A stretch of 64,000 nt of DNA from Vanilla planifolia (lineage: Eukaryota; Streptophyta; Magnoliopsida; Asparagales; Orchidaceae). The stretch is taken from contig CM043875.1 in assembly GCA_023846275.1 (NCBI GenBank), forward strand, positions 167,505 to 231,504, written 5' to 3'. Under the pieces are notes generated by a model. That model was not told where the DNA came from. It saw only the letters and a program-made list of their open reading frames with translations, and made no database searches. A program made the position numbers and the translations under genes. The first letter of the stretch is position 1. Every line of letters begins with the position of its first letter. Below, in pieces: positions 41,979-57,725 of this stretch.

Positions 41979-44600
41979 GCATCGATTTCTTAAGATTATT
42001 TGCTTGATTTCGCAAATACGTTTATTTTAATTTAAATCTCAAAAAGAAAACGATACGCCTAATACCTTTCATAACTTTTTTTAATAATTATTAATATTTT
42101 GTAAAAACATATCTTATAAATAAATATTATTTTTTTCTCTCCATCTTTTTATTCCTTCTATTTTTCTTTTAGAAATAGCATAAAACTATCACGTCCAAGC
42201 ATACGCTTTAGTGAAGCATTGAAATTGCCTGAGTTTGAAGAAGTCTCTTAAATCAATAGCTTTCGATTTGGCGCAAGCGTGAATAATGGTATACTACAAA
42301 TAATAAACAATTCATTCATTTGAGAATTATCCAAATAATGTTCTAATTAATGTATGATTTAAAATTAATTAAAAAGTTATTAACGAAGGCAACGCTTTCA
42401 ACTCAACAGTCTTATTAACGTTGAAGCTGAAATACGAAATTATTGTTGTCATAAAATTTTCGACTTCACTTTGAAAAACTTAATTCACTATATTAGTATA
42501 ATTTTATTTGATGAAAGATTCATTTTGTTATTATTAAGTTCATGCTACATTTTAAAAATTTTATATAAATATTTTTTAAATCTTAATTATTTGGACATGA
42601 AAAGTACATGTTAAAAAAAGAAATGAATGATATTTTTAACAATTAGACTTTCTTTTACTAAATTTAGTATTTTCCATGCATAATTTAATATACAAATATT
42701 AATTTGTATTTATTTTATAATTTTTTTTAAAAATTTATTATAATTATCATTGAAATTGATTTAAAATTATTGTCATGCTTTGTTTCGTAATTAAAAAAAG
42801 ACATTTTAGTCAACGATGCGCATATCTTCTTCTGGATTTCACACCAGAACTACAATCGTGTAAAACGATTTGTAACGACATTAAAGCGAGGCAAAAATCT
42901 CGAGTTAACGTCGCAGAATTTTTTCGAGAACAGATAATTATGAGGGTAATTAATTTAGTAATATGTGTATAAAACATACTGTACAAAAAAAAAAGATACA
43001 AAGTAACAAAACTCTTAAAACATACAACTATTTTATTAATGTTTATTGATTATCGAACTATGCAAATAACTATTAAAAATAATTGTTCCTTTTACATATT
43101 TTCAACATCTCGATTTTTTTGTATGATAAAATCTATTTTTTATTTTTCTTTTATTCTTATTATTTTTGCTGAAATAGATTTGAATAAAATAAAATTGACA
43201 TAAAATAACTTAAATTCTTAATTTTAAAAAATTAAAGTTTGAATCATATAAGTCGTCGTATTTAAAAATAATAATTCTTTTGAAATTTATATAATTATTT
43301 TTTTGTTAATTTATATTATTTTAAAACTATATAAAATTAGCTTAATAAATAATTTAATAGTTTTAATCATGAGGTTCATGATTTAATATAAATATTTACA
43401 TAAAACTCAAATCATTAATTTATTCATAAATAAGAGTTTACATTTATTTTAAAATTTCTTTTAAAAACTGACGCGTACTGTTTATTTTTTTCAAAACCTC
43501 GGAAAAACAAAAAAAGAATTCGGACGGCTTTTTTTTTATTTTTGTCCGCACAATACATTTACAGCGTGATTATAGGATCTTCGGCATAAACGGCATTATG
43601 CGGACGCCGAAAATGGCCAAAATCCGTGAGCCAACACTCACGCTTTTCCAGCGAAATTGCCGAATCGGAAGGGGCGTTCTGATTTACAAGGTCGCATAGA
43701 CATATTATGCGGAAACGGCAAAATAACGAAAGCGGAAAATATGCCACATTTTTTTATTATTGTCGGGATTAACGTAAAATGCGGATAAATCTCGTAAATA
43801 TTTGCCTGTTTTATTTTTTAAACATTTAGGATTTTGAGTAAGACGTTTCCTAAATTTTTTTTTTATTAGTAAAGTATTAAAGCAAACTAAAATATAATTT
43901 CTTATCAAAATTTTAAACATATAATATTTTTTTAAAATATATTATTTCAAAGTTATATAAAACTGTTATAGTCATTTATTAACTATATTTTTTATTTTAA
44001 AATCCTAAATTTTATTTGTTGATCACGCAATAATAACTTAGTCTAGAAGGTTTAGAAAAGAATAAAATTATCAAATATCTAAATTTTTTCTCATAAATAA
44101 TTATATAAAAATCAAAAAAGTTTAATTTGTTTTACAAATATAATTTAATATATATATATATATATATATTAATTCCTTATGCTAAAAATTAAAAATTACA
44201 ATTTAACGATTTCTTATGGGTGACATATATAAATATATGTGTAATAAATAGGTTAAATATAAAATTTTTAAATTTAAGAAGATCCACTACAAATCTATAA
44301 CATCTGATATAAATTCAATAAATTAACAATGATTGCATGTTAACAATATATGAAAATATCAAAACATAACTCTTTTTAATATCTCATTTAAATTAAGTTA
44401 TTAAACTATGATAAAAATTTATTTTTCATAATTCTATTGTGCCAACCAAATCATAATCTAATAAAATTTAATTTAAACATTGGACAAAATAGACAAGAAA
44501 AGCAACCAAAATATTACATAAATATCCACGTTATTTCTTTTATAATTTAATTCATTATATAGTCAATAAAAAAAATAACATGATAAAGGAAATCATATGA
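41979..44600 (+). repeat. Repeat unit 17 (2622 bp)
   Basis: It is of the standard type with a 21-nt TA run, and I saw no private change. Confidence 0.95.
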
Positions 44601-46765
44601 GCATCGATTTCTTAAGATTATTTGCTTGATTTCGCAAATACGTTTATTTTAATTTAAATCTCAAAAAGAAAACGATACGCCTAATACCTTTCATAACTTT
44701 TTTTAATAATTATTAATATTTTGTAAAAACATATCTTATAAATAAATATTATTTTTTTCTCTCCATCTTTTTATTCCTTCTATTTTTCTTTTAGAAATAG
44801 CATAAAACTATCACGTCCAAGCATACGCTTTAGTGAAGCATTGAAATTGCCTGAGTTTGAAGAAGTCTCTTAAATCAATAGCTTTCGATTTGGCGCAAGC
44901 GTGAATAATGGTATACTACAAATAATAAACAATTCATTCATTTGAGAATTATCCAAATAATGTTCTAATTAATGTATGATTTAAAATTAATTAAAAAGTT
45001 ATTAACGAAGGCAACGCTTTCAACTCAACAGTCTTATTAACGTTGAAGCTGAAATACGAAATTATTGTTGTCATAAAATTTTCGACTTCACTTTGAAAAA
45101 CTTAATTCACTATATTAGTATAATTTTATTTGATGAAAGATTCATTTTGTTATTATTAAGTTCATGCTACATTTTAAAAATTTTATATAAATATTTTTTA
45201 AATCTTAATTATTTGGACATGAAAAGTACATGTTAAAAAAAGAAATGAATGATATTTTTAACAATTAGACTTTCTTTTACTAAATTTAGTATTTTCCATG
45301 CATAATTTAATATACAAATATTAATTTGTATTTATTTTATAATTTTTTTTAAAAATTTATTATAATTATCATTGAAATTGATTTAAAATTATTGTCATGC
45401 TTTGTTTCGTAATTAAAAAAAGACATTTTAGTCAACGATGCGCATATCTTCTTCTGGATTTCACACCAGAACTACAATCGTGTAAAACGATTTGTAACGA
45501 CATTAAAGCGAGGCAAAAATCTCGAGTTAACGTCGCAGAATTTTTTCGAGAACAGATAATTATGAGGGTAATTAATTTAGTAATATGTGTATAAAACATA
45601 CTGTACAAAAAAAAAAGATACAAAGTAACAAAACTCTTAAAACATACAACTATTTTATTAATGTTTATCGATTATCGAACTATGCAAATAACTATTAAAA
45701 ATAATTGTTCCTTTTACATATTTTCAACATCTCGATTTTTTTGTATGATAAAATCTATTTTTTATTTTTCTTTTATTCTTATTATTTTTGCTGAAATAGA
45801 TTTGAATAAAATAAAATTGACATAAAATAACTTAAATTCTTAATTTTAAAAAATTAAAGTTTGAATCATATAAGTCGTCGTATTTAAAAATAATAATTCT
45901 TTTGAAATTTATATAATTATTTTTTTGTTAATTTATATTATTTTAAAACTATATAAAATTAGCTTAATAAATAATTTAATAGTTTTAATCATGAGGTTCA
46001 TGATTTAATATAAATATTTACATAAAACTCAAATCATTAATTTATTCATAAATAAGAGTTTACATTTATTTTAAAATTTCTTTTAAAAACTGACGCGTAC
46101 TGTTTATTTTTTTCAAAACCTCGGAAAAACAAAAAAAGAATTCGGACGGCTTTTTTTTTATTTTTGTCCGCACAATACATTTACAGCGTGATTATAGGAT
46201 CTTCGGCATAAACGGCATTATGCGGACGCCGAAAATGGCCAAAATCCGTGAGCCAACACTCACGCTTTTCCAGCGAAATTGCCGAATCGGAAGGGGCGTT
46301 CTGATTTACAAGGTCGCATAGACATATTATGCGGAAACGGCAAAATAACGAAAGCGGAAAATATGCCACATTTTTTTATTATTGTCGGGATTAACGTAAA
46401 ATGCGGATAAATCTCGTAAATATTTGCCTGTTTTATTTTTTAAACATTTAGGATTTTGAGTAAGACGTTTCCTAAATTTTTTTTTTATTAGTAAAGTATT
46501 AAAGCAAACTAAAATATAATTTCTTATCAAAATTTTAAACATATAATATTTTTTTAAAATATATTATTTCAAAGTTATATAAAACTGTTATAGTCATTTA
46601 TTAACTATATTTTTTATTTTAAAATCCTAAATTTTATTTGTTGATCACGCAATAATAACTTAGTCTAGAAGGTTTAGAAAAGAATAAAATTATCAAATAT
46701 CTAAATTTTTTCTCATAAATAATTATATAAAAATCAAAAAAGTTTAATTTGTTTTACAAATATAA

Positions 46766-46801
<36 letters not shown>

Positions 46802-47228
46802 TCCTTATGCTAAAAATAAAAAATTACAATTTAACGATTTCTTATGGGTGACATATATAAATATATGTGTAATAAATAGGTTAAATATAAAATTTTTAAA
46901 TTTAAGAAGATCCACTACAAATCTATAACATCTGATATAAATTCAATAAATTAACAATGATTGCATGTTAACAATATATGAAAATATCAAAACATAACTC
47001 TTTTTAATATCTCATTTAAATTAAGTTATTAAACTATGATAAAAATTTATTTTTCATAATTCTATTGTGCCAACCAAATCATAATCTAATAAAATTTAAT
47101 TTAAACATTGGACAAAATAGACAAGAAAAGCAACCAAAATATTACATAAATATCCACGTTATTTCTTTTATAATTTAATTCATTATATAGTCAATAAAAA
47201 AAATAACATGATAAAGGAAATCATATGA
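44601..47228 (+). repeat. Repeat unit 18 (2628 bp)
   Basis: It has the longest TA run (27 nt) together with A at phase 2210, both shared with unit 19. C at 45669 in place of T is otherwise found only in the diverged units 11 and 12. Confidence 0.95.
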
Positions 47229-49393
47229 GCATCGATTTCTTAAGATTATTTGCTTGATTTCGCAAATACGTTTATTTTAATTTAAATCTCAAAAAGAAAA
47301 CGATACGCCTAATACCTTTCATAACTTTTTTTAATAATTATTAATATTTTGTAAAAACATATCTTATAAATAAATATTATTTTTTTCTCTCCATCATTTT
47401 ATTCCTTCTATTTTTCTTTTAGAAATAGCATAAAACTATCACGTCCAAGCATACGCTTTAGTGAAGCATTGAAATTGCCTGAGTTTGAAGAAGTCTCTTA
47501 AATCAATAGCTTTCGATTTGGCGCAAGCGTGAATAATGGTATACTACAAATAATAAACAATTCATTCATTTGAGAATTATCCAAATAATGTTCTAATTAA
47601 TGTATGATTTAAAATTAATTAAAAAGTTATTAACGAAGGCAACGCTTTCAACTCAACAGTCTTATTAACGTTGAAGCTGAAATACGAAATTATTGTTGTC
47701 ATAAAATTTTCGACTTCACTTTGAAAAACTTAATTCACTATATTAGTATAATTTTATTTGATGAAAGATTCATTTTGTTATTATTAAGTTCATGCTACAT
47801 TTTAAAAATTTTATATAAATATTTTTTAAATCTTAATTATTTGGACATGAAAAGTACATGTTAAAAAAAGAAATGAATGATATTTTTAACAATTAGACTT
47901 TCTTTTACTAAATTTAGTATTTTCCATGCATAATTTAATATACAAATATTAATTTGTATTTATTTTATAATTTTTTTTAAAAATTTATTATAATTATCAT
48001 TGAAATTGATTTAAAATTATTGTCATGCTTTGTTTCGTAATTAAAAAAAGACATTTTAGTCAACGATGCGCATATCTTCTTCTGGATTTCACACCAGAAC
48101 TACAATCGTGTAAAACGATTTGTAACGACATTAAAGCGAGGCAAAAATCTCGAGTTAACGTCGCAGAATTTTTTCGAGAACAGATAATTATGAGGGTAAT
48201 TAATTTAGTAATATGTGTATAAAACATACTGTACAAAAAAAAAAGATACAAAGTAACAAAACTCTTAAAACATACAACTATTTTATTAATGTTTATTGAT
48301 TATCGAACTATGCAAATAACTATTAAAAATAATTGTTCCTTTTACATATTTTCAACATCTCGATTTTTTTGTATGATAAAATCTATTTTTTATTTTTCTT
48401 TTATTCTTATTATTTTTGCTGAAATAGATTTGAATAAAATAAAATTGACATAAAATAACTTAAATTCTTAATTTTAAAAAATTAAAGTTTGAATCATATA
48501 AGTCGTCGTATTTAAAAATAATAATTCTTTTGAAATTTATATAATTATTTTTTTGTTAATTTATATTATTTTAAAACTATATAAAATTAGCTTAATAAAT
48601 AATTTAATAGTTTTAATCATGAGGTTCATGATTTAATATAAATATTTACATAAAACTCAAATCATTAATTTATTCATAAATAAGAGTTTACATTTATTTT
48701 AAAATTTCTTTTAAAAACTGACGCGTACTGTTTATTTTTTTCAAAACCTCGGAAAAACAAAAAAAGAATTCGGACGGCTTTTTTTTTATTTTTGTCCGCA
48801 CAATACATTTACAGCGTGATTATAGGATCTTCGGCATAAACGGCATTATGCGGACGCCGAAAATGGCCAAAATCCGTGAGCCAACACTCACGCTTTTCCA
48901 GCGAAATTGCCGAATCGGAAGGGGCGTTCTGATTTACAAGGTCGCATAGACATATTATGCGGAAACGGCAAAATAACGAAAGCGGAAAATATGCCACATT
49001 TTTTTATTATTGTCGGGATTAACGTAAAATGCGGATAAATCTCGTAAATATTTGCCTGTTTTATTTTTTAAACATTTAGGATTTTGAGTAAGACGTTTCC
49101 TAAATTTTTTTTTTATTAGTAAAGTATTAAAGCAAACTAAAATATAATTTCTTATCAAAATTTTAAACATATAATATTTTTTTAAAATATATTATTTCAA
49201 AGTTATATAAAACTGTTATAGTCATTTATTAACTATATTTTTTATTTTAAAATCCTAAATTTTATTTGTTGATCACGCAATAATAACTTAGTCTAGAAGG
49301 TTTAGAAAAGAATAAAATTATCAAATATCTAAATTTTTTCTCATAAATAATTATATAAAAATCAAAAAAGTTTAATTTGTTTTACAAATATAA

Positions 49394-49429
<36 letters not shown>

Positions 49430-49856
49430 TCCTTATGCTAAAAATAAAAAATTACAATTTAACGATTTCTTATGGGTGACATATATAAATATATGTGTAA
49501 TAAATAGGTTAAATATAAAATTTTTAAATTTAAGAAGATCCACTACAAATCTATAACATCTGATATAAATTCAATAAATTAACAATGATTGCATGTTAAC
49601 AATATATGAAAATATCAAAACATAACTCTTTTTAATATCTCATTTAAATTAAGTTATTAAACTATGATAAAAATTTATTTTTCATAATTCTATTGTGCCA
49701 ACCAAATCATAATCTAATAAAATTTAATTTAAACATTGGACAAAATAGACAAGAAAAGCAACCAAAATATTACATAAATATCCACGTTATTTCTTTTATA
49801 ATTTAATTCATTATATAGTCAATAAAAAAAATAACATGATAAAGGAAATCATATGA
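47229..49856 (+). repeat. Repeat unit 19 (2628 bp), head like unit 20 and tail like unit 18
   Basis: The A at 47396 (phase 168) is shared only with unit 20. The 27-nt TA run and A at phase 2210 are shared with unit 18. It lacks the C at phase 1069 of unit 18 and the T4CT6 form of unit 20. Confidence 0.95.
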
Positions 49857-52479
49857 GCATCGATTTCTTAAGATTATTTGCTTGATTTCGCAAATACGTT
49901 TATTTTAATTTAAATCTCAAAAAGAAAACGATACGCCTAATACCTTTCATAACTTTTTTTAATAATTATTAATATTTTGTAAAAACATATCTTATAAATA
50001 AATATTATTTTTTTCTCTCCATCATTTTATTCCTTCTATTTTTCTTTTAGAAATAGCATAAAACTATCACGTCCAAGCATACGCTTTAGTGAAGCATTGA
50101 AATTGCCTGAGTTTGAAGAAGTCTCTTAAATCAATAGCTTTCGATTTGGCGCAAGCGTGAATAATGGTATACTACAAATAATAAACAATTCATTCATTTG
50201 AGAATTATCCAAATAATGTTCTAATTAATGTATGATTTAAAATTAATTAAAAAGTTATTAACGAAGGCAACGCTTTCAACTCAACAGTCTTATTAACGTT
50301 GAAGCTGAAATACGAAATTATTGTTGTCATAAAATTTTCGACTTCACTTTGAAAAACTTAATTCACTATATTAGTATAATTTTATTTGATGAAAGATTCA
50401 TTTTGTTATTATTAAGTTCATGCTACATTTTAAAAATTTTATATAAATATTTTTTAAATCTTAATTATTTGGACATGAAAAGTACATGTTAAAAAAAGAA
50501 ATGAATGATATTTTTAACAATTAGACTTTCTTTTACTAAATTTAGTATTTTCCATGCATAATTTAATATACAAATATTAATTTGTATTTATTTTATAATT
50601 TTTTTTAAAAATTTATTATAATTATCATTGAAATTGATTTAAAATTATTGTCATGCTTTGTTTCGTAATTAAAAAAAGACATTTTAGTCAACGATGCGCA
50701 TATCTTCTTCTGGATTTCACACCAGAACTACAATCGTGTAAAACGATTTGTAACGACATTAAAGCGAGGCAAAAATCTCGAGTTCACGTCGCAGAATTTT
50801 TTCGAGAACAGATAATTATGAGGGTAATTAATTTAGTAATATGTGTATAAAACATACTGTACAAAAAAAAAAGATACAAAGTAACAAAACTCTTAAAACA
50901 TACAACTATTTTATTAATGTTTATTGATTATCGAACTATGCAAATAACTATTAAAAATAATTGTTCCTTTTACATATTTTCAACATCTCGATTTTTTTGT
51001 ATGATAAAATCTATTTTTTATTTTTCTTTTATTCTTATTATTTTTGCTGAAATAGATTTGAATAAAATAAAATTGACATAAAATAACTTAAATTCTTAAT
51101 TTTAAAAAATTAAAGTTTGAATCATATAAGTCGTCGTATTTAAAAATAATAATTCTTTTGAAATTTATATAATTATTTTTTTGTTAATTTATATTATTTT
51201 AAAACTATATAAAATTAGCTTAATAAATAATTTAATAGTTTTAATCATGAGGTTCATGATTTAATATAAATATTTACATAAAACTCAAATCATTAATTTA
51301 TTCATAAATAAGAGTTTACATTTATTTTAAAATTTCTTTTAAAAACTGACGCGTACTGTTTATTTTTTTCAAAACCTCGGAAAAACAAAAAAAGAATTCG
51401 GACGGCTTTTTTTTTATTTTTGTCCGCACAATACATTTACAGCGTGATTATAGGATCTTCGGCATAAACGGCATTATGCGGACGCCGAAAATGGCCAAAA
51501 TCCGTGAGCCAACACTCACGCTTTTCCAGCGAAATTGCCGAATCGGAAGGGGCGTTCTGATTTACAAGGTCGCATAGACATATTATGCGGAAACGGCAAA
51601 ATAACGAAAGCGGAAAATATGCCACATTTTTTTATTATTGTCGGGATTAACGTAAAATGCGGATAAATCTCGTAAATATTTGCCTGTTTTATTTTTTAAA
51701 CATTTAGGATTTTGAGTAAGACGTTTCCTAAATTTTCTTTTTTATTAGTAAAGTATTAAAGCAAACTAAAATATAATTTCTTATCAAAATTTTAAACATA
51801 TAATATTTTTTTAAAATATATTATTTCAAAGTTATATAAAACTGTTATAGTCATTTATTAACTATATTTTTTATTTTAAAATCCTAAATTTTATTTGTTG
51901 ATCACGCAATAATAACTTAGTCTAGAAGGTTTAGAAAAGAATAAAATTATCAAATATCTAAATTTTTTCTCATAAATAATTATATAAAAATCAAAAAAGT
52001 TTAATTTGTTTTACAAATATAATTTAATATATATATATATATATATATTAATTCCTTATGCTAAAAATTAAAAATTACAATTTAACGATTTCTTATGGGT
52101 GACATATATAAATATATGTGTAATAAATAGGTTAAATATAAAATTTTTAAATTTAAGAAGATCCACTACAAATCTATAACATCTGATATAAATTCAATAA
52201 ATTAACAATGATTGCATGTTAACAATATATGAAAATATCAAAACATAACTCTTTTTAATATCTCATTTAAATTAAGTTATTAAACTATGATAAAAATTTA
52301 TTTTTCATAATTCTATTGTGCCAACCAAATCATAATCTAATAAAATTTAATTTAAACATTGGACAAAATAGACAAGAAAAGCAACCAAAATATTACATAA
52401 ATATCCACGTTATTTCTTTTATAATTTAATTCATTATATAGTCAATAAAAAAAATAACATGATAAAGGAAATCATATGA
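49857..52479 (+). repeat. Repeat unit 20 (2623 bp)
   Basis: It has A at 50024 shared with unit 19, and the T4CT6 form (C at 51737) shared with units 21-23. A private A-to-C change at 50785 destroys the GTTAAC palindrome in island B. Confidence 0.95.
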
Positions 52480-55102
52480 GCATCGATTTCTTAAGATTAT
52501 TTGCTTGATTTCGCAAATACGTTTATTTTAATTTAAATCTCAAAAAGAAAACGATACGCCTAATACCTTTCATAACTTTTTTTAATAATTATTAATATTT
52601 TGTAAAAACATATCTTATAAATAAATATTATTTTTTTCTCTCCATCTTTTTATTCCTTCTATTTTTCTTTTAGAAATAGCATAAAACTATCACGTCCAAG
52701 CATACGCTTTAGTGAAGCATTGAAATTGCCTGAGTTTGAAGAAGTCTCTTAAATCAATAGCTTTCGATTTGGCGCAAGCGTGAATAATGGTATACTACAA
52801 ATAATAAACAATTCATTCATTTGAGAATTATCCAAATAATGTTCTAATTAATGTATGATTTAAAATTAATTAAAAAGTTATTAACGAAGGCAACGCTTTC
52901 AACTCAACAGTCTTATTAACGTTGAAGCTGAAATACGAAATTATTGTTGTCATAAAATTTTCGACTTCACTTTGAAAAACTTAATTCACTATATTAGTAT
53001 AATTTTATTTGATGAAAGATTCATTTTGTTATTATTAAGTTCATGCTACATTTTAAAAATTTTATATAAATATTTTTTAAATCTTAATTATTTGGACATG
53101 AAAAGTACATGTTAAAAAAAGAAATGAATGATATTTTTAACAATTAGACTTTCTTTTACTAAATTTAGTATTTTCCATGCATAATTTAATATACAAATAT
53201 TAATTTGTATTTATTTTATAATTTTTTTTAAAAATTTATTATAATTATCATTGAAATTGATTTAAAATTATTGTCATGCTTTGTTTCGTAATTAAAAAAA
53301 GACATTTTAGTCAACGATGCGCATATCTTCTTCTGGATTTCACACCAGAACTACAATCGTGTAAAACGATTTGTAACGACATTAAAGCGAGGCAAAAATC
53401 TCGAGTTAACGTCGCAGAATTTTTTCGAGAACAGATAATTATGAGGGTAATTAATTTAGTAATATGTGTATAAAACATACTGTACAAAAAAAAAAGATAC
53501 AAAGTAACAAAACTCTTAAAACATACAACTATTTTATTAATGTTTATTGATTATCGAACTATGCAAATAACTATTAAAAATAATTGTTCCTTTTACATAT
53601 TTTCAACATCTCGATTTTTTTGTATGATAAAATCTATTTTTTATTTTTCTTTTATTCTTATTATTTTTGCTGAAATAGATTTGAATAAAATAAAATTGAC
53701 ATAAAATAACTTAAATTCTTAATTTTAAAAAATTAAAGTTTGAATCATATAAGTCGTCGTATTTAAAAATAATAATTCTTTTGAAATTTATATAATTATT
53801 TTTTTGTTAATTTATATTATTTTAAAACTATATAAAATTAGCTTAATAAATAATTTAATAGTTTTAATCATGAGGTTCATGATTTAATATAAATATTTAC
53901 ATAAAACTCAAATCATTAATTTATTCATAAATAAGAGTTTACATTTATTTTAAAATTTCTTTTAAAAACTGACGCGTACTGTTTATTTTTTTCAAAACCT
54001 CGGAAAAACAAAAAAAGAATTCGGACGGCTTTTTTTTTATTTTTGTCCGCACAATACATTTACAGCGTGATTATAGGATCTTCGGCATAAACGGCATTAT
54101 GCGGACGCCGAAAATGGCCAAAATCCGTGAGCCAACACTCACGCTTTTCCAGCGAAATTGCCGAATCGGAAGGGGCGTTCTGATTTACAAGGTCGCATAG
54201 ACATATTATGCGGAAACGGCAAAATAACGAAAGCGGAAAATATGCCACATTTTTTTATTATTGTCGGGATTAACGTAAAATGCGGATAAATCTCGTAAAT
54301 ATTTGCCTGTTTTATTTTTTAAACATTTAGGATTTTGAGTAAGACGTTTCCTAAATTTTCTTTTTTATTAGTAAAGTATTAAAGCAAACTAAAATATAAT
54401 TTCTTATCAAAATTTTAAACATATAATATTTTTTTAAAATATATTATTTCAAAGTTATATAAAACTGTTATAGTCATTTATTAACTATATTTTTTATTTT
54501 AAAATCCTAAATTTTATTTGTTGATCACGCAATAATAACTTAGTCTAGAAGGTTTAGAAAAGAATAAAATTATCAAATATCTAAATTTTTTCTCATAAAT
54601 AATTATATAAAAATCAAAAAAGTTTAATTTGTTTTACAAATATAATTTAATATATATATATATATATATATTAATTCCTTATGCTAAAAATTAAAAATTA
54701 CAATTTAACGATTTCTTATGGGTGACATATATAAATATATGTGTAATAAATAGGTTAAATATAAAATTTTTAAATTTAAGAAGATCCACTACAAATCTAT
54801 AACATCTGATATAAATTCAATAAATTAACAATGATTGCATGTTAACAATATATGAAAATATCAAAACATAACTCTTTTTAATATCTCATTTAAATTAAGT
54901 TATTAAACTATGATAAAAATTTATTTTTCATAATTCTATTGTGCCAACCAAATCATAATCTAATAAAATTTAATTTAAACATTGGACAAAATAGACAAGA
55001 AAAGCAACCAAAATATTACATAAATATCCACGTTATTTCTTTTATAATTTAATTCATTATATAGTCAATAAAAAAAATAACATGATAAAGGAAATCATAT
55101 GA
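52480..55102 (+). repeat. Repeat unit 21 (2623 bp)
   Basis: It has the T4CT6 form and a 21-nt TA run, and I saw no private change. Confidence 0.95.
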
Positions 55103-57725
55103 GCATCGATTTCTTAAGATTATTTGCTTGATTTCGCAAATACGTTTATTTTAATTTAAATCTCAAAAAGAAAACGATACGCCTAATACCTTTCATAACT
55201 TTTTTTAATAATTATTAATATTTTGTAAAAACATATCTTATAAATAAATATTATTTTTTTCTCTCCATCTTTTTATTCCTTCTATTTTTCTTTTAGAAAT
55301 AGCATAAAACTATCACGTCCAAGCATACGCTTTAGTGAAGCATTGAAATTGCCTGAGTTTGAAGAAGTCTCTTAAATCAATAGCTTTCGATTTGGCGCAA
55401 GCGTGAATAATGGTATACTACAAATAATAAACAATTCATTCATTTGAGAATTATCCAAATAATGTTCTAATTAATGTATGATTTAAAATTAATTAAAAAG
55501 TTATTAACGAAGGCAACGCTTTCAACTCAACAGTCTTATTAACGTTGAAGCTGAAATACGAAATTATTGTTGTCATAAAATTTTCGACTTCACTTTGAAA
55601 AACTTAATTCACTATATTAGTATAATTTTATTTGATGAAAGATTCATTTTGTTATTATTAAGTTCATGCTACATTTTAAAAATTTTATATAAATATTTTT
55701 TAAATCTTAATTATTTGGACATGAAAAGTACATGTTAAAAAAAGAAATGAATGATATTTTTAACAATTAGACTTTCTTTTACTAAATTTAGTATTTTCCA
55801 TGCATAATTTAATATACAAATATTAATTTGTATTTATTTTATAATTTTTTTTAAAAATTTATTATAATTATCATTGAAATTGATTTAAAATTATTGTCAT
55901 GCTTTGTTTCGTAATTAAAAAAAGACATTTTAGTCAACGATGCGCATATCTTCTTCTGGATTTCACACCAGAACTACAATCGTGTAAAACGATTTGTAAC
56001 GACATTAAAGCGAGGCAAAAATCTCGAGTTAACGTCGCAGAATTTTTTCGAGAACAGATAATTATGAGGGTAATTAATTTAGTAATATGTGTATAAAACA
56101 TACTGTACAAAAAAAAAAGATACAAAGTAACAAAACTCTTAAAACATACAACTATTTTATTAATGTTTATTGATTATCGAACTATGCAAATAACTATTAA
56201 AAATAATTGTTCCTTTTACATATTTTCAACATCTCGATTTTTTTGTATGATAAAATCTATTTTTTATTTTTCTTTTATTCTTATTATTTTTGCTGAAATA
56301 GATTTGAATAAAATAAAATTGACATAAAATAACTTAAATTCTTAATTTTAAAAAATTAAAGTTTGAATCATATAAGTCGTCGTATTTAAAAATAATAATT
56401 CTTTTGAAATTTATATAATTATTTTTTTGTTAATTTATATTATTTTAAAACTATATAAAATTAGCTTAATAAATAATTTAATAGTTTTAATCATGAGGTT
56501 CATGATTTAATATAAATATTTACATAAAACTCAAATCATTAATTTATTCATAAATAAGAGTTTACATTTATTTTAAAATTTCTTTTAAAAACTGACGCGT
56601 ACTGTTTATTTTTTTCAAAACCTCGGAAAAACAAAAAAAGAATTCGGACGGCTTTTTTTTTATTTTTGTCCGCACAATACATTTACAGCGTGATTATAGG
56701 ATCTTCGGCATAAACGGCATTATGCGGACGCCGAAAATGGCCAAAATCCGTGAGCCAACACTCACGCTTTTCCAGCGAAATTGCCGAATCGGAAGGGGCG
56801 TTCTGATTTACAAGGTCGCATAGACATATTATGCGGAAACGGCAAAATAACGAAAGCGGAAAATATGCCACATTTTTTTATTATTGTCGGGATTAACGTA
56901 AAATGCGGATAAATCTCGTAAATATTTGCCTGTTTTATTTTTTAAACATTTAGGATTTTGAGTAAGACGTTTCCTAAATTTTCTTTTTTATTAGTAAAGT
57001 ATTAAAGCAAACTAAAATATAATTTCTTATCAAAATTTTAAATATATAATATTTTTTTAAAATATATTATTTCAAAGTTATATAAAACTGTTATAGTCAT
57101 TTATTAACTATGTTTTTTATTTTAAAATCCTAAATTTTATTTGTTGATCACGCAATAATAACTTAGTCTAGAAGGTTTAGAAAAGAATAAAATTATCAAA
57201 TATCTAAATTTTTTCTCATAAATAATTATATAAAAATCAAAAAAGTTTAATTTGTTTTACAAATATAATTTAATATATATATATATATATATATTAATTC
57301 CTTATGCTAAAAATTAAAAATTACAATTTAACGATTTCTTATGGGTGACATATATAAATATATGTGTAATAAATAGGTTAAATATAAAATTTTTAAATTT
57401 AAGAAGATCCACTACAAATCTATAACATCTGATATAAATTCAATAAATTAACAATGATTGCATGTTAACAATATATGAAAATATCAAAACATAACTCTTT
57501 TTAATATCTCATTTAAATTAAGTTATTAAACTATGATAAAAATTTATTTTTCATAATTCTATTGTGCCAACCAAATCATAATCTAATAAAATTTAATTTA
57601 AACATTGGACAAAATAGACAAGAAAAGCAACCAAAATATTACATAAATATCCACGTTATTTCTTTTATAATTTAATTCATTATATAGTCAATAAAAAAAA
57701 TAACATGATAAAGGAAATCATATGA
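55103..57725 (+). repeat. Repeat unit 22 (2623 bp)
   Basis: It has the T4CT6 form and a 21-nt TA run, plus two private transitions: T at 57043 and G at 57112. Confidence 0.95.

Noticed and set aside
18356-52479. Six-unit higher-order repeat suggested by T4CT6 in units 8, 14 and 20 (spacing about 15.75 kb)
   Set aside because: Units 10-12 are diverged but units 16-18 are not, and other markers do not repeat with a period of six.
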